Part shown: one piece after another, positions 7,417 to 16,015 of the stretch | Layout: the number at the start of each line of letters is the position of its first letter | Numbering within the stretch: position 1 is the first letter of the stretch | From: Asterionellopsis glacialis | Taxonomy: Eukaryota > Bacillariophyta > Plagiogrammaphyceae > Rhaphoneidales > Asterionellopsidaceae | Assembly: GCA_014885115.2 (NCBI GenBank) | Contig: WKLE02002410.1 | Location: 1-18,143 of the forward strand | Length of the DNA stretch: 18,143 nt | Direction: 5' to 3' | Program-made: the position numbers and the translations under genes | The notes under the pieces: model-generated | Told to the model about the DNA's origin: nothing | Database searches by the model: none | What the model saw: only the letters and a program-made list of their open reading frames with translations

Positions 7417-9174
7417 TTACTCTCTTTCTTGGTGCAACGGAAAACTAAACATGACGTACCTTCGATCATTGTAAACCTGTAAGGCTGCTTTGTAATATTC
7501 AATAGATACGGTATCTCCCCAACTATTCAACATGTAACCACCATGTAATGGATCTTTCACAAAGGGTATAAATTTACCATCTAAAAATGGACAATGAGAT
7601 CCTGTTTTGGTGACTGCCACAATAACATTTGGACTTGCTCGTACAATATCATCATAGGTCTTGCCATTATGGTTTTCATACGGGGAGGTCTCGTACAAAT
7701 TTTGAATGGAACAACATGGATCATCTTTTGAATTCAAAACCAAGGTTGGTGTTGTAATGTATTCCATATAAGTGACTGGATTTTCATGTTTATAATACTC
7801 TTGGGATGTTTCATATCCAGCAAATGGTGCCACAACATTGATAAACTCTTCCAAGGTGGTGGCATTTAAGGCAGCCTCATAGGCTGTGGGATGGTAGGGT
7901 TGTAATACATGTTTATTTTGGATTACAAAGAATTCTTGTGCATTGTACGTTAACACGTCATTGTAAGGGAATGCAAATCGTTGTGGATTCATGGCACGAC
8001 TTATATCATACCCCGGTGTTACTGATATAGATGCTACAAAGGTTGGTGCTATGTCTGTTGCTTTTGTTGTTGCTGCTGTTGCACCATTATTCTCATTATT
8101 ATGCTCATTTTTTGTTTGTTGTTGGTCTTTTTGTTGTTCTTGTTGATCATGCATACTTCGTCGTTTGTCCCACTTCCCAAGGCTTGATACAGTAACAGCT
8201 GTACCACTCGATATACCATGTAAAAATAAGGGTGTGTTGGGTCCAGCTAATTCATGTTTCACATACCAATACACTTGTTCAAAATCTTCTACATCCCCAA
8301 AGAAATTAAATCGTGGTGCCTTGAGACGTCGTCCAGGTGTATGACCACGACGATTGACAACTACAGAACGAAAGCCTTCGGCATAGGCACGTCGTACAAT
8401 CATATTCCCTGGCAAATCTTGACTATGACTACGTAATCCTGGTTGAAAGAATATAATTGGTGATGTCCTTGTAAAGTTGGTGGTGTTTGCTGCAGTATGT
8501 TGAAAATTACTACTGGCAGTAGCACAATCATTATTATTATTGTTGTCATGGTTGTTGTTGTTGTTGTTGTTGTTGTCAAATGGTGGGAATATATCAATTG
8601 TGATTGTATCATGTAAAAATGATGATGGTTTACAATCAGGTAATTGTGTTTTGTCCAAACATGCACTTACTTCAAAATCAATACGTTGGTAGGGTATATC
8701 ACCTGTATGTAATGTATTTTGAAACATCCATGGGATTAATTGCAAATGTCGATTACTTAACAACAAAGGTGGTGTTGGACCTTTTAATATCGATGGTGCT
8801 AATTGTAATATTTGATGAATCGATTCTGTATTGGTACCCTTGATGATATCATACAATCCACTACTATAGTTAAATTGGTAATCACCATCTGTGGTTGTCG
8901 TTGTCGTTGTCGTTGTTAGGAGTGGCGATAATTCATATGCTACAATAACTAAGCCTATGGTAAGAATATTATTCGAGGTTCTTTTTGTAGTTGTTGTTGT
9001 TGTTGATGATGATGATGTACGTTTTGGTCCCCCCTTGATGGAGAATAGTTTCAAAAACAAGGATCTCATTCTTACAATAATCCATGCTACTGCGGACAAG
9101 AATACGTACAGATGAAAACCAAGGACCGAAAAGGCAGATATTAAACCAACTGCATGATCGAAAGAAACAATCAT
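7417..9174 (-). CDS. Alpha/beta hydrolase, EMB8/ABHD1-3-like, membrane-anchored
   Basis: A 585-aa protein. Two hydrophobic segments near the N-terminus (about 8-35 and 69-86) suggest membrane anchoring. The hydrolase part starts near KGPTPPLLLSNRHLQLIPW (131-149), a typical EMB8/YheT-family opening (NRHLQ). It continues with FFQPGLRSHSQD, VVVNRRGHTPGRRLKAPRF and the nucleophile elbow GISSG with Ser322. The acid lies in NSKDDPCCS (Asp484 or Asp485), and TKTGSHCPF supplies His527. All triad positions are present. Relatives include carboxylesterases and phospholipid or acylglycerol hydrolases, so a lipid substrate is plausible but not shown. Low-complexity inserts interrupt the fold: Thr runs (56-63, 87-95), an Asn tract (201-215) and a Gln/Asn/Thr insert (343-372). 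The last replaces a surface loop just after the nucleophile elbow. The start is the first ATG of the frame. No intron is seen. Confidence 0.87.
   Translation of the reverse strand: MIVSFDHAVGLISAFSVLGFHLYVFLSAVAWIIVRMRSLFLKLFSIKGGPKRTSSSSTTTTTTKRTSNNILTIGLVIVAYELSPLLTTTTTTTTTDGDYQFNYSSGLYDIIKGTNTESIHQILQLAPSILKGPTPPLLLSNRHLQLIPWMFQNTLHTGDIPYQRIDFEVSACLDKTQLPDCKPSSFLHDTITIDIFPPFDNNNNNNNNHDNNNNNDCATASSNFQHTAANTTNFTRTSPIIFFQPGLRSHSQDLPGNMIVRRAYAEGFRSVVVNRRGHTPGRRLKAPRFNFFGDVEDFEQVYWYVKHELAGPNTPLFLHGISSGTAVTVSSLGKWDKRRSMHDQQEQQKDQQQTKNEHNNENNGATAATTKATDIAPTFVASISVTPGYDISRAMNPQRFAFPYNDVLTYNAQEFFVIQNKHVLQPYHPTAYEAALNATTLEEFINVVAPFAGYETSQEYYKHENPVTYMEYITTPTLVLNSKDDPCCSIQNLYETSPYENHNGKTYDDIVRASPNVIVAVTKTGSHCPFLDGKFIPFVKDPLHGGYMLNSWGDTVSIEYYKAALQVYNDRRYVMFSFPLHQERE
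8531..8577 (-). repeat. Trinucleotide microsatellite encoding poly-Asn in the hydrolase
   Basis: TTA/TTG/GTT-type repeats on the + strand read as AAC/AAT codons on the coding strand, giving the Asn tract with single His/Asp interruptions. Similar repeats at about 8891-8917 and 8983-9014 encode Thr runs in the same gene. Confidence 0.75.
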
Positions 9175-10406
9175 AATGCCGATGCCTATACTATGCTATA
9201 CTATACACTGCTGAGGAGTATCCCGACTTTGTATTATCTCTTTTTTGAAATAATATCCCTAGAGACTCGTATGTTTTTGAAAGCGATCGACAATGTCACA
9301 ATACAAAGCGACAAAAGAGAGTGCTGTGTTTTCCAGCAGATGATTCAAAACGTGAATGAGGCGAGAGACCACAACTAATTATGGCCGCATAGGTACAAGC
9401 TCGTGCAGTGCTGGTAGTGAAAATAAAGATTCGATAAGAAGCTCTGGTGGCAAAGAGATTCGATCAGGAAAAACGGTTCAACGTACACTGTACAATGTTC
9501 AGTGCAGTCCTGTGACTTAAAAATAGAGCCTACTGGTGCCTGTAGCAACGAGGATAAAGGATATATCGACCGCAGAAACTTCACCATGTCGAAAAAATAT
9601 GAAATTGTAAAACGAGAAGATGGTACAGTAAATCGAGTTCTGTTTTTCATAAACTCGTCACACACATACAAAACTTCCCTCCCCGCCAGCCAGAACCATG
9701 TGCTCTACCTAGTACCACAGGTCCTCTATGGTACGATGTAGGACAGACATAGTTTTCCACTACCTGGTACAAGTAAAAACTATAGACGTCCACCAATATG
9801 TAACCTATGAGATCTTTCTGCTATTTTTCTACTCTAGAGGACCTAAAAACTACCAATATTGTCTTTCTGCCTGCTGTACCAAGAAGTAGCCGGACTTCTA
9901 CAAAACACCGCCTTGTACAGTATGACCTAGGACTAGGCTACCAGGAACCGGAAGAGTCCCAGCAGCTGGCCAGACACCTGGAAATGCAAAGTGCATTATT
10001 TGACCTGCTTTCACTTTTGTTTAACTTTTGTATACAAGGCAGGCTAAGATGGACAGATGGAATACAGACAGTATGGTAGTCTACCATAGATCTTGAAGTG
10101 TTTCATATTTTTGAAAAAACAGCAGTTCTCTTGTTGTATACATAAAAAAGATTAATTAACTAATTTTAGGACCTAAAAGAGTGCTAACTGGTATTGATAC
10201 ACGCTTAAAAACAAAAAAACAAAGTAGAGCATTATTGTAGAGATCAGTTTCGAGATCGTGTCATGAACTCAGTTTGTATAAAATACTATTGACTAGTCCT
10301 GCTTCCCAAGTGTATTAAGTTGGGGTAGCATTGTTTGATCAGGTGTGTAGTAAACGCACGTCACAATGTTGTACACAAAACATGATGGGATTTTCCACAT
10401 TATTTT
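9175..10406. other. 1.2-kb intergenic region with short palindromes, no gene recognised
   Basis: It lies between the hydrolase start (-) and the sterol reductase end (-), so it should hold the hydrolase promoter and the reductase 3' flank. CTATACTATG/CTATACTATA repeats at about 9185-9206 sit just upstream of the hydrolase ATG. From about 9700 to 10090 the sequence is dense in CTACCTGGTAC, GGTCCT and TAGGAC motifs and in inverted repeats (for example 9749-9783 and 10072-10088), like the flank of the retrotransposon near 17470-17580. Short open frames (9502-9741 and 9807-10079, +) have no recognisable domain. Confidence 0.5.
10072..10088. repeat. 17-bp palindrome TATGGTAG-T-CTACCATA
   Basis: Perfect 8-bp arms around one central base. 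It lies at the right edge of the palindrome-rich stretch that starts near 9700. Confidence 0.6.
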
Positions 10407-11720
10407 TTAATAAATACCAGGAACAATTTTGTACGGTACATGTTGTACATAGACATTCCATGCTTTATCACCATATTTTGCTCGACATAATTTGTCATCA
10501 TCAGCTTGTCTAGGTATCAGAAGACTTGCAATAAATATAGGATATATCATGGCCAATGGTGATTTGGTCACCATGAAAATTGGTAGACCTAGTGCAAGTC
10601 CTTGAATGATTTCACCCATATAATTTACATGTCTTGCCATACCCCAAAAACCGCTTACCAAGAAATGACGTTCGGTGTCATCTGGAAGTTTTACAGTCAA
10701 TGCAATTTGATCAATTGCACCTTCCATAATTTCTTTCTTTTTAGGATGTCGTTTAAACATATACTTTTGATAATTGGCACCTCTTGTGAATATCCATCCT
10801 ATCAAGAAGAGACCTATGAAAAACTTTTCACTTTTCGTGGAAATGTCTTGATGGGGTAATATTTCACGTACAAGACACCATTGTCCAATAGGGTATAAGA
10901 AAGGATACACACCCAAGCATCCCCAAACAAGTTTTAATCCCACTCGTTCGGCAAATATATCGTACGTATACAAATGTATATGTTCATTCAATAAGTAATC
11001 AAAACAAAACCATGTCCAACATCCAGTCGTAAGTCGTACAACACGACTCATTTCATTTCCATTATATAACACTGTGTGTGCACCTGCCAATGCCAATACT
11101 TGTAATTCCAACATGAGTGTACCAGCTAAATATAACCACATTTTAATATCCAATTTGCCTCTTGGCATGTAAAGACGAGGATTAAATTCACCAATGCCTT
11201 TATAAAAAGACATCCAGGAACGCAGTTCTCGTTGACGTTTTTTAACTTTAATTTTGACACTTTGTTGGTCCCTCCCACCAAGTAGTAATTTTCGACTGCG
11301 AATTTTACGTTTTTGATCTCTTGTAACACACCTTATGGGTTCCCACTTGACATACCCATGCTCTTCACACCAGTAAATACCACGTCTATAGCATAGGATC
11401 GATAGTACAATACCCCATAGATTGCCACCTACTATACAACCAAACGAATATCGATAATACGATGTTGCTGCCGACCAAAAATTATCGATGAATTGTCCAC
11501 CACTTGCTATGTAAAACAAAAAACCTAAAATAGCAAGAGTAACAAACCATCCATTTATTTTGTAAATTAAAACTGGTGGGTCCGATATTTTTTCAGGATC
11601 ATCAGAACATGCATATCCTCGTGATATTGTTCCAGGTAACATCCAATGCAACAAAACTGATACAAAATAAATGTACGTTGATAGTACTATACCATGCCAT
11701 ATTGGTGCAAGTTCAAGCAT
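10407..11720 (-). CDS. Sterol reductase of the ERG4/ERG24 (DHCR7/lamin-B-receptor) family
   Basis: A 437-aa polytopic membrane protein from the ATG at 11718-11720; the frame is open a further 21 codons to a TTG at 11783, which I do not favour. Family landmarks appear in order: LPGTISRGY…YKINGW near the N-terminus, GIGEFNPR (about 175-182), NEHIHLYTYDIFAERVG, RGANYQKYMF, WGMARHVNYMGE (about 359-370), and KYGDKAW…VPYKIVPGIY at the extreme C-terminus. These enzymes use NADPH to reduce the delta-14 or delta-7 sterol double bond in the ER, so a role in sterol synthesis is inferred. The usual HRxxRDE near the C-terminus reads PRQADDD here, so the conserved His and second Arg are absent. Motifs alone do not separate C14 from delta-7 or C24(28) reductase. 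The retrotransposon lies about 330 bases upstream of the start and could affect its promoter. Confidence 0.85.
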   Translation of the reverse strand: MLELAPIWHGIVLSTYIYFVSVLLHWMLPGTISRGYACSDDPEKISDPPVLIYKINGWFVTLAILGFLFYIASGGQFIDNFWSAATSYYRYSFGCIVGGNLWGIVLSILCYRRGIYWCEEHGYVKWEPIRCVTRDQKRKIRSRKLLLGGRDQQSVKIKVKKRQRELRSWMSFYKGIGEFNPRLYMPRGKLDIKMWLYLAGTLMLELQVLALAGAHTVLYNGNEMSRVVRLTTGCWTWFCFDYLLNEHIHLYTYDIFAERVGLKLVWGCLGVYPFLYPIGQWCLVREILPHQDISTKSEKFFIGLFLIGWIFTRGANYQKYMFKRHPKKKEIMEGAIDQIALTVKLPDDTERHFLVSGFWGMARHVNYMGEIIQGLALGLPIFMVTKSPLAMIYPIFIASLLIPRQADDDKLCRAKYGDKAWNVYVQHVPYKIVPGIY

Positions 11721-12046
11721 CGTTATTTTAATAAATAGTTTGATGTTAAAAATTGTTGGATACCCAAACACACCCTCTCTCAACGAGAACGGTCGTCAAT
11801 TGGATTATGCTTGCGATCTTTTTTTCTTGCGTTGTATTCTTCTTTTGTCTCCCCTCTATGGGAACTTTAAAACTGTCTGTTGCTTAACCATCAGAGCACG
11901 CTTCCCACTAGCGCTTCCGTAGACTCTCTAGTAGAGGAGACTACTAGGTACTGTAATCAAGGGAATACCAGTAATATTATTATTTATAAAAACTCTAGCG
12001 CTAATCTTCTCTAATGTCTCGTTATCCCGAACATAGGGGTCCGTAC
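11721..12046. promoter_or_regulatory. Upstream region of the sterol reductase, bounded by the retrotransposon
   Basis: 326 bases between the reductase ATG and the 5' LTR, presumably carrying the reductase promoter (leftward). It contains a hairpin, CTAGTAG-AGGAGA-CTACTAG, at 11928-11947. The retrotransposon insertion has separated this region from whatever lay beyond it. Confidence 0.45.
12042..12046. repeat. Target-site duplication, left copy (CGTAC)
   Basis: CGTAC directly before the 5' LTR is repeated exactly at 17464-17468 directly after the 3' LTR. A 5-bp duplication is normal for copia integrases and shows the two LTRs belong to one insertion. Confidence 0.9.
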
Positions 12047-12262
12047 TGCTGATTCCGGGCCTAACCCCTATTTGGGAACCCGGAAACACGCCGGCCAGCC
12101 ATGGACTGACGTCAGCACATCTGACCGTTATTAGGAGAGCAACTGGAAACGTAACGGCCGAAACGGTCATCAGATTCAAATCCCAGCGGAATAATGTCAA
12201 ACATTCCTCATAAATTAATTACGTCATGTTTAACACCACTTCCTGTGTTTTTCTCTTCATCA
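12047..12262 (+). repeat. 5' LTR (216 bp)
   Basis: It begins TGCTGATTCC and ends CTTCATCA, matching 17248-17463 at 215 of 216 positions. It contains a perfect CRE palindrome TGACGTCA (12107-12114) and a CRE-like TTACGTCA (12219-12226). An AATAAT stretch near 12190 is the only weak TATA candidate. If transcription begins near 12214, U3 would be about 167 bp and R plus U5 about 49 bp. Confidence 0.97.
12107..12114. promoter_or_regulatory. CRE/bZIP palindrome TGACGTCA in the LTR
   Basis: A perfect 8-bp cAMP-response-element palindrome about 107 bp before the hypothetical start of R. bZIP factors, including stramenopile aureochromes, bind TGACGT cores. The same site lies at 17308-17315 in the 3' LTR. 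A second, imperfect site TTACGTCA is at 12219-12226. Confidence 0.45.
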
Positions 12263-12274
12263 GACGTAATTAAT
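12214..12274 (+). other. LTR/leader inverted repeat; candidate self-priming primer and primer-binding site
   Basis: ATTAATTACGTC (12214-12225, inside the LTR) is the exact reverse complement of GACGTAATTAAT (12263-12274), the first 12 bases after the LTR; the intervening loop is 37 nt. Pairing places the 3' end of the left arm opposite 12263, so extension would copy the last LTR base first, as a correct primer must. No TGG-type tRNA primer site is present here. This is the arrangement of Tf1-type self-priming, in which the transcript 5' end folds back on the primer site; it requires a transcript start at or near 12214, which is unproven. It could instead be a leader hairpin with another role. 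Confidence 0.5.
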
Positions 12275-12336
12275 ACCTTTCAACATCGTGCTCCGCACGA
12301 CGCCACCCTACAGACAGACATCGTCGCCACGCCACC

Positions 12337-13548
12337 ATGTCCTCCTCTGTCACTGTCGAAAGCCTCACCGAGAGCTTCCCACACCCAACCTTGGAAACCA
12401 TTCCAGACCGTCCTTCATACGAAACCATCGCAGCAGCGCACAAACTCCTCAACCGGAATGCAGCATCCATACCATCGGAACTCGGCGGCGGCCAACACGG
12501 ATATCTTGCCATCACCCTCTCCCCCACAGTTTACGCCGGCGTAAGCAACACAGCCTTTGTCACACCCACTAACCCAGGACCCAACGCAGTCTTCCCGGCA
12601 AACCCCACTCAAGCACAGATACGTGCCATCGAACGTAACTATACGGAACGCAAACGCATTTGGCGCGAGTACAACACTCTCCAGGATGCACTCAAAAATC
12701 AACTATCCAAAGCTGTCAAACCGATCTACATCGAAGGCTTGGCCAATCGTTACACTGGTTTTGCCAACGTCACCATCAGGGACATGATCGACCACTTATA
12801 TTCACGATACGGTAACATCACACCCTTTGACCTTGAAGAAAATGACAAATTACACAAGACATCGTACGACCCATCAACACCAATCGAACAACTCTTCCGA
12901 CAACTCGAAGACACCGTCCAATATGCGGACGCTGGCAACCAACCGTATTCCCCCGAACAAGTTCTAAACACCGCCTATTCTATTCTATTCAAAACAGGCG
13001 TTTTTCGTGACAGTTGCCGCGAATGGAGAAACAAACCCCAGGCCACCAAGACATTTGATAATTTCAAAACCCACTTCACTGCAGCCTGGCAAGACAATCT
13101 CAACGAAAACTTACTTACAAGCCAAGGTTCCGGCTACCACAGCGCCAATATGGTCACCGACGATCCCGCAGTCCAATGGGCCACGGAAACTGCTGAAGCC
13201 TTTGCCAACTTGGCAACAGCCACTGCGTCCGATCGCAGCACCATTGCGGCATTAGTCGCCACCAACAAGGAACTCACGGCCACTGTAGCCCAAAAGGACT
13301 TAGAAATTGCACGTTTACAGAACCAAATCAATGGCGCCACACGACGCACGCCCACTGACCAAAATCGACGCAACCGCCTTCCAACCAACAACAATTATTG
13401 CTGGACGCACGGATGGATCGTAGGTAATACACACACCAGCGAAACATGTACCAACCAAGCACCTGGGCACCAAAAAGCGGCCACACGGCAAAACACCATG
13501 AACGGCAGCACCCGTGGTAAAGACAAGGTGGATGCAGCCACAGCCTGA
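12337..13548 (+). CDS. gag: Retrotransposon gag polyprotein
   Basis: A 403-aa capsid/nucleocapsid protein with a strong start context (GCCACCATGT). The body is a mostly helical, unrecognised capsid-like region, including RAIERNYTERKRIWREYN and a C-terminal coiled-coil-like stretch (LVATNKELTATVAQKDLEIA, about 306-325). Near the end is a Cys/His cluster, C355-x2-H358-x7-H366-x4-C371, which resembles a variant zinc knuckle rather than the standard CCHC box. The ORF ends at a TGA (13546-13548) directly followed by CTA, and the same frame stays open into the protease. Gag would form the particle that packages the element RNA. No internal stop or frameshift is seen. Confidence 0.88.
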   Translation: MSSSVTVESLTESFPHPTLETIPDRPSYETIAAAHKLLNRNAASIPSELGGGQHGYLAITLSPTVYAGVSNTAFVTPTNPGPNAVFPANPTQAQIRAIERNYTERKRIWREYNTLQDALKNQLSKAVKPIYIEGLANRYTGFANVTIRDMIDHLYSRYGNITPFDLEENDKLHKTSYDPSTPIEQLFRQLEDTVQYADAGNQPYSPEQVLNTAYSILFKTGVFRDSCREWRNKPQATKTFDNFKTHFTAAWQDNLNENLLTSQGSGYHSANMVTDDPAVQWATETAEAFANLATATASDRSTIAALVATNKELTATVAQKDLEIARLQNQINGATRRTPTDQNRRNRLPTNNNYCWTHGWIVGNTHTSETCTNQAPGHQKAATRQNTMNGSTRGKDKVDAATA

Positions 13549-13554
13549 CTACGG
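13546..13554 (+). promoter_or_regulatory. Gag stop UGA CUA: candidate readthrough site joining gag to pol
   Basis: TGA-CTA-CGG in the gag frame, after which the same frame is open for about 2.5 kb through protease, integrase and part of RT. UGA followed by CUA is a well-known leaky stop context. Pol has no frameshift site and no good start codon before the protease motif, so readthrough is the simplest way to make Gag-Pol. I found no convincing stem-loop directly after it. Confidence 0.5.
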
Positions 13555-16015
13555 GGGCGCCGACACAGTAACACAACACCAATAGTAGCAAATAATAAAA
13601 TAGCACATGAACACTATAATTATTACACTCCTCTTGAATCACTGACGGACGAACGCCCACCCACTACCGACCACATCGCCGACACTGGGGCCACTACCCA
13701 CTTTGGCAACCCAGACACCGCGTGCTCCAACAAAACCCGCACGACCACTACCAATGGCATCACCGCCATACTTCCGAACAATGCACGAATCCACTCTTCC
13801 CACACTGGCATGTTACACATACCCGACGTGGACCAACCCGCTTGCACCACCCACATCTTTGACGAAATGCGTGAGCCATTATTATCAATTGGGCAATTAT
13901 GTGACTCCGGATGTGCTGCCACATTTACACAACACAACGTCACCGTCACCCTCAATGGCAAACCCATCTTAGATGGATATCGCGATCCTACAACCCGATT
14001 ATGGCGCATTCCTATCAACGATCATCCCCGACCTACCCAACGGCAACCAACCCGTCCTCTCCACTCCATGCACAACGTGTATGAACACACACGTCTCCGC
14101 GATGCTGTCCAGTACATGCACGCGGCAGCAGGCAGTCCAGTTCCATCCACGTGGATCCGTGCCATACAAAATGGCCACTACACCACATGGCCCAACCTAA
14201 CCTGCGAGGCCGTCACCCGACACCTCCCAAAATCCATAGCCACCATCAAAGGGCACCAAGACCAACAGCGCCAAAACATACGCTCTACCAAACCCACGGT
14301 GGAAACGGATAAAACGAACGCACCAACCCCTGCCATCCCCGAACGCACCCACCACATCTTTGCAGCAACCTATGATCTTCGAAACGAAATTGCGACTGAC
14401 TTAACCGGCCGCTTCCCAATCCATTCATCGGACGGATTCAAATACATTTTCGTATTATACGATTTTGATTCCAACGCTATCCTGGTACGACCCATGCGCA
14501 GCCGAACAGCACAGGAACATGTCCGTGTATACAACAACGTACACCAATTCTTGTGCACTCGCGGTTGCAAGCCGCAACTACAAAAGTTAGACAATGAAGC
14601 CTCGACCGCTCTCAAAAATCAAATCCGCCAACACAACATTGACTTCCAACTAGCACCACCACACATACATCGTCGCAACGCCGCTGAACGCGCAATCCGC
14701 ACCTTTAAAAACCATTTCATTGCAATATTATGCTCGACCGACAAGAACTTTCCCATGCGCCTCTGGCCAGATCTCCTGCCCCACGCAGAAATGACCCTCA
14801 ACATGCTGCGTGCCACCAAGATCAATCCTCGAATTTCATCCCACGACTACCTCAATGGCCCCTTTGACTACAATCGCACCCCCTTGGCACCCCCCGGGAC
14901 CCAAGTCATAGTGCACGAGAAAACCCAACAACGTGGCTCCTGGTCCCCGCACGGCGTCGATGGCTGGTACCTCGGCCCCGCCCTCGAACACTACCGCTGC
15001 CACCAGGTACACATCAACAAGTACAACAGCACCAGAGTCGCCGACACTGTCGAATTTTTTCCCAAGCACGTCAACATGCCGAAAACGTCCTCCACCGACG
15101 CCGCCATCCACGCAGCCAAACAGCTCATCGCGGCCTTGCAACACAAACAGGTAACCAGCGCTCACACCAAAGACACCGACACACACCTCGACGCATTAAA
15201 CAAATTAGCAACCATATTGGAAACGACGTACCAACCAAACCACCGCGCACCTCCGAGGGTGCCCCAAACCCAAGAGACGGGCCCCACCAACATGCCCAGG
15301 GTGCCCAGGACACCGCAGCCGACCGTGAACCGCATGCCCACTCCGGCACCAACCACCCATGCTGCGAACCACGTCGCCACCATCAAACCTCCACTCATAC
15401 CCAGCCCCATCACACTGGATAATGAACCCACTCTCTTCACTCCCGAACACTTCATGCCTGAAATATGTAATGCAGTCATCGACGAAGAAACCGGAAAAAC
15501 GTTAGAATACAGAGATCTCATCAAAATACCAGAAAAGAAACCAATCTGGGAACGATCGTTCGCTAACGAGTTAGGCCGACTGGCACAAGGCATCCGTAAT
15601 CAGGTAGGAACCGACACGTGTTTCTTCATCCATAAACACGAAGTCCCCGACGATCGCGTCGTAACCTACGGACGCATCGTCACTGACATCCGACCACAAA
15701 AGGACGAACCCGAACGCACGCGCTTAACCGTCGGAGGCAACCTCATTGATTACCCTGGAGACACAAGCGCCAAGACCGCAGACATTACCACTGCCAAACT
15801 TATAATTAACAGCACCATATCCAATCGCCGAGCACAATTTATGGGCATCGACATTAAAAACTTTTACCTGGGTACACCCATGAAAAGATACGAGTACATG
15901 CGCCTGCACATTTCCTTGATCCCTGACGAAATCATCCAGCACTACAACTTAATGGAAAAAGTCCACAACGGCTACGTATATATCGAGATCCGACGGGGCA
16001 TGTACGGCCTGCCTG
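13549..16015 (+). pseudogene. pol: Retrotransposon pol, first part: protease, integrase, N-terminal reverse transcriptase
   Basis: It is open in the gag frame from the codon after the gag TGA. The aspartic protease is marked by IADTGATTHFG (Asp at 13681). The integrase follows: a degenerate HHCC-like region, then catalytic Asp at 14398 (ATDLTGRF), Asp at 14590 (LDNEAS) and Glu at 14686 (NAAERAIRTF). The D-to-E spacing is x31, shorter than the usual D35E. A Pro/Thr-rich linker leads to the RT (YGRIVTDIRP, FMGIDIKNFYLGTPM with the first catalytic Asp). The text is normal through MYGLP, then runs into unrelated residues and a TAA at 16057. The correct continuation is in the +1 frame from 16016. 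The expected LPQAG motif appears short by two bases, so a 2-nt deletion is the simplest break. This is the only disabling change I see in pol, and a sequencing or assembly error is possible. Confidence 0.88.

Noticed and set aside
9211..9220. CTGAGGAG, like part of a hammerhead ribozyme core
   Set aside because: No GAAA partner with the required stems nearby.
9502..10079. Short plus-strand open frames (79 and 90 codons) in the 1.2-kb intergenic stretch
   Set aside because: No recognisable domain; sequence is palindrome-rich. The first has a decent ATG context at 9585, but without transcripts it cannot be supported.
11721..11783. N-terminal extension of the sterol reductase from a TTG
   Set aside because: A normal ATG at 11718-11720 fits the family start; non-ATG starts are unlikely in a nuclear gene.
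12173..12183. GATTCAAATCC, like a tRNA B box, inside the LTR
   Set aside because: No matching A box, acceptor stem or cloverleaf could be drawn around it.
14836..15593. Antisense open frames of 116 and 143 codons inside pol
   Set aside because: They are shadows caused by the A/C-rich, G-poor sense strand of the element; no domain is visible.
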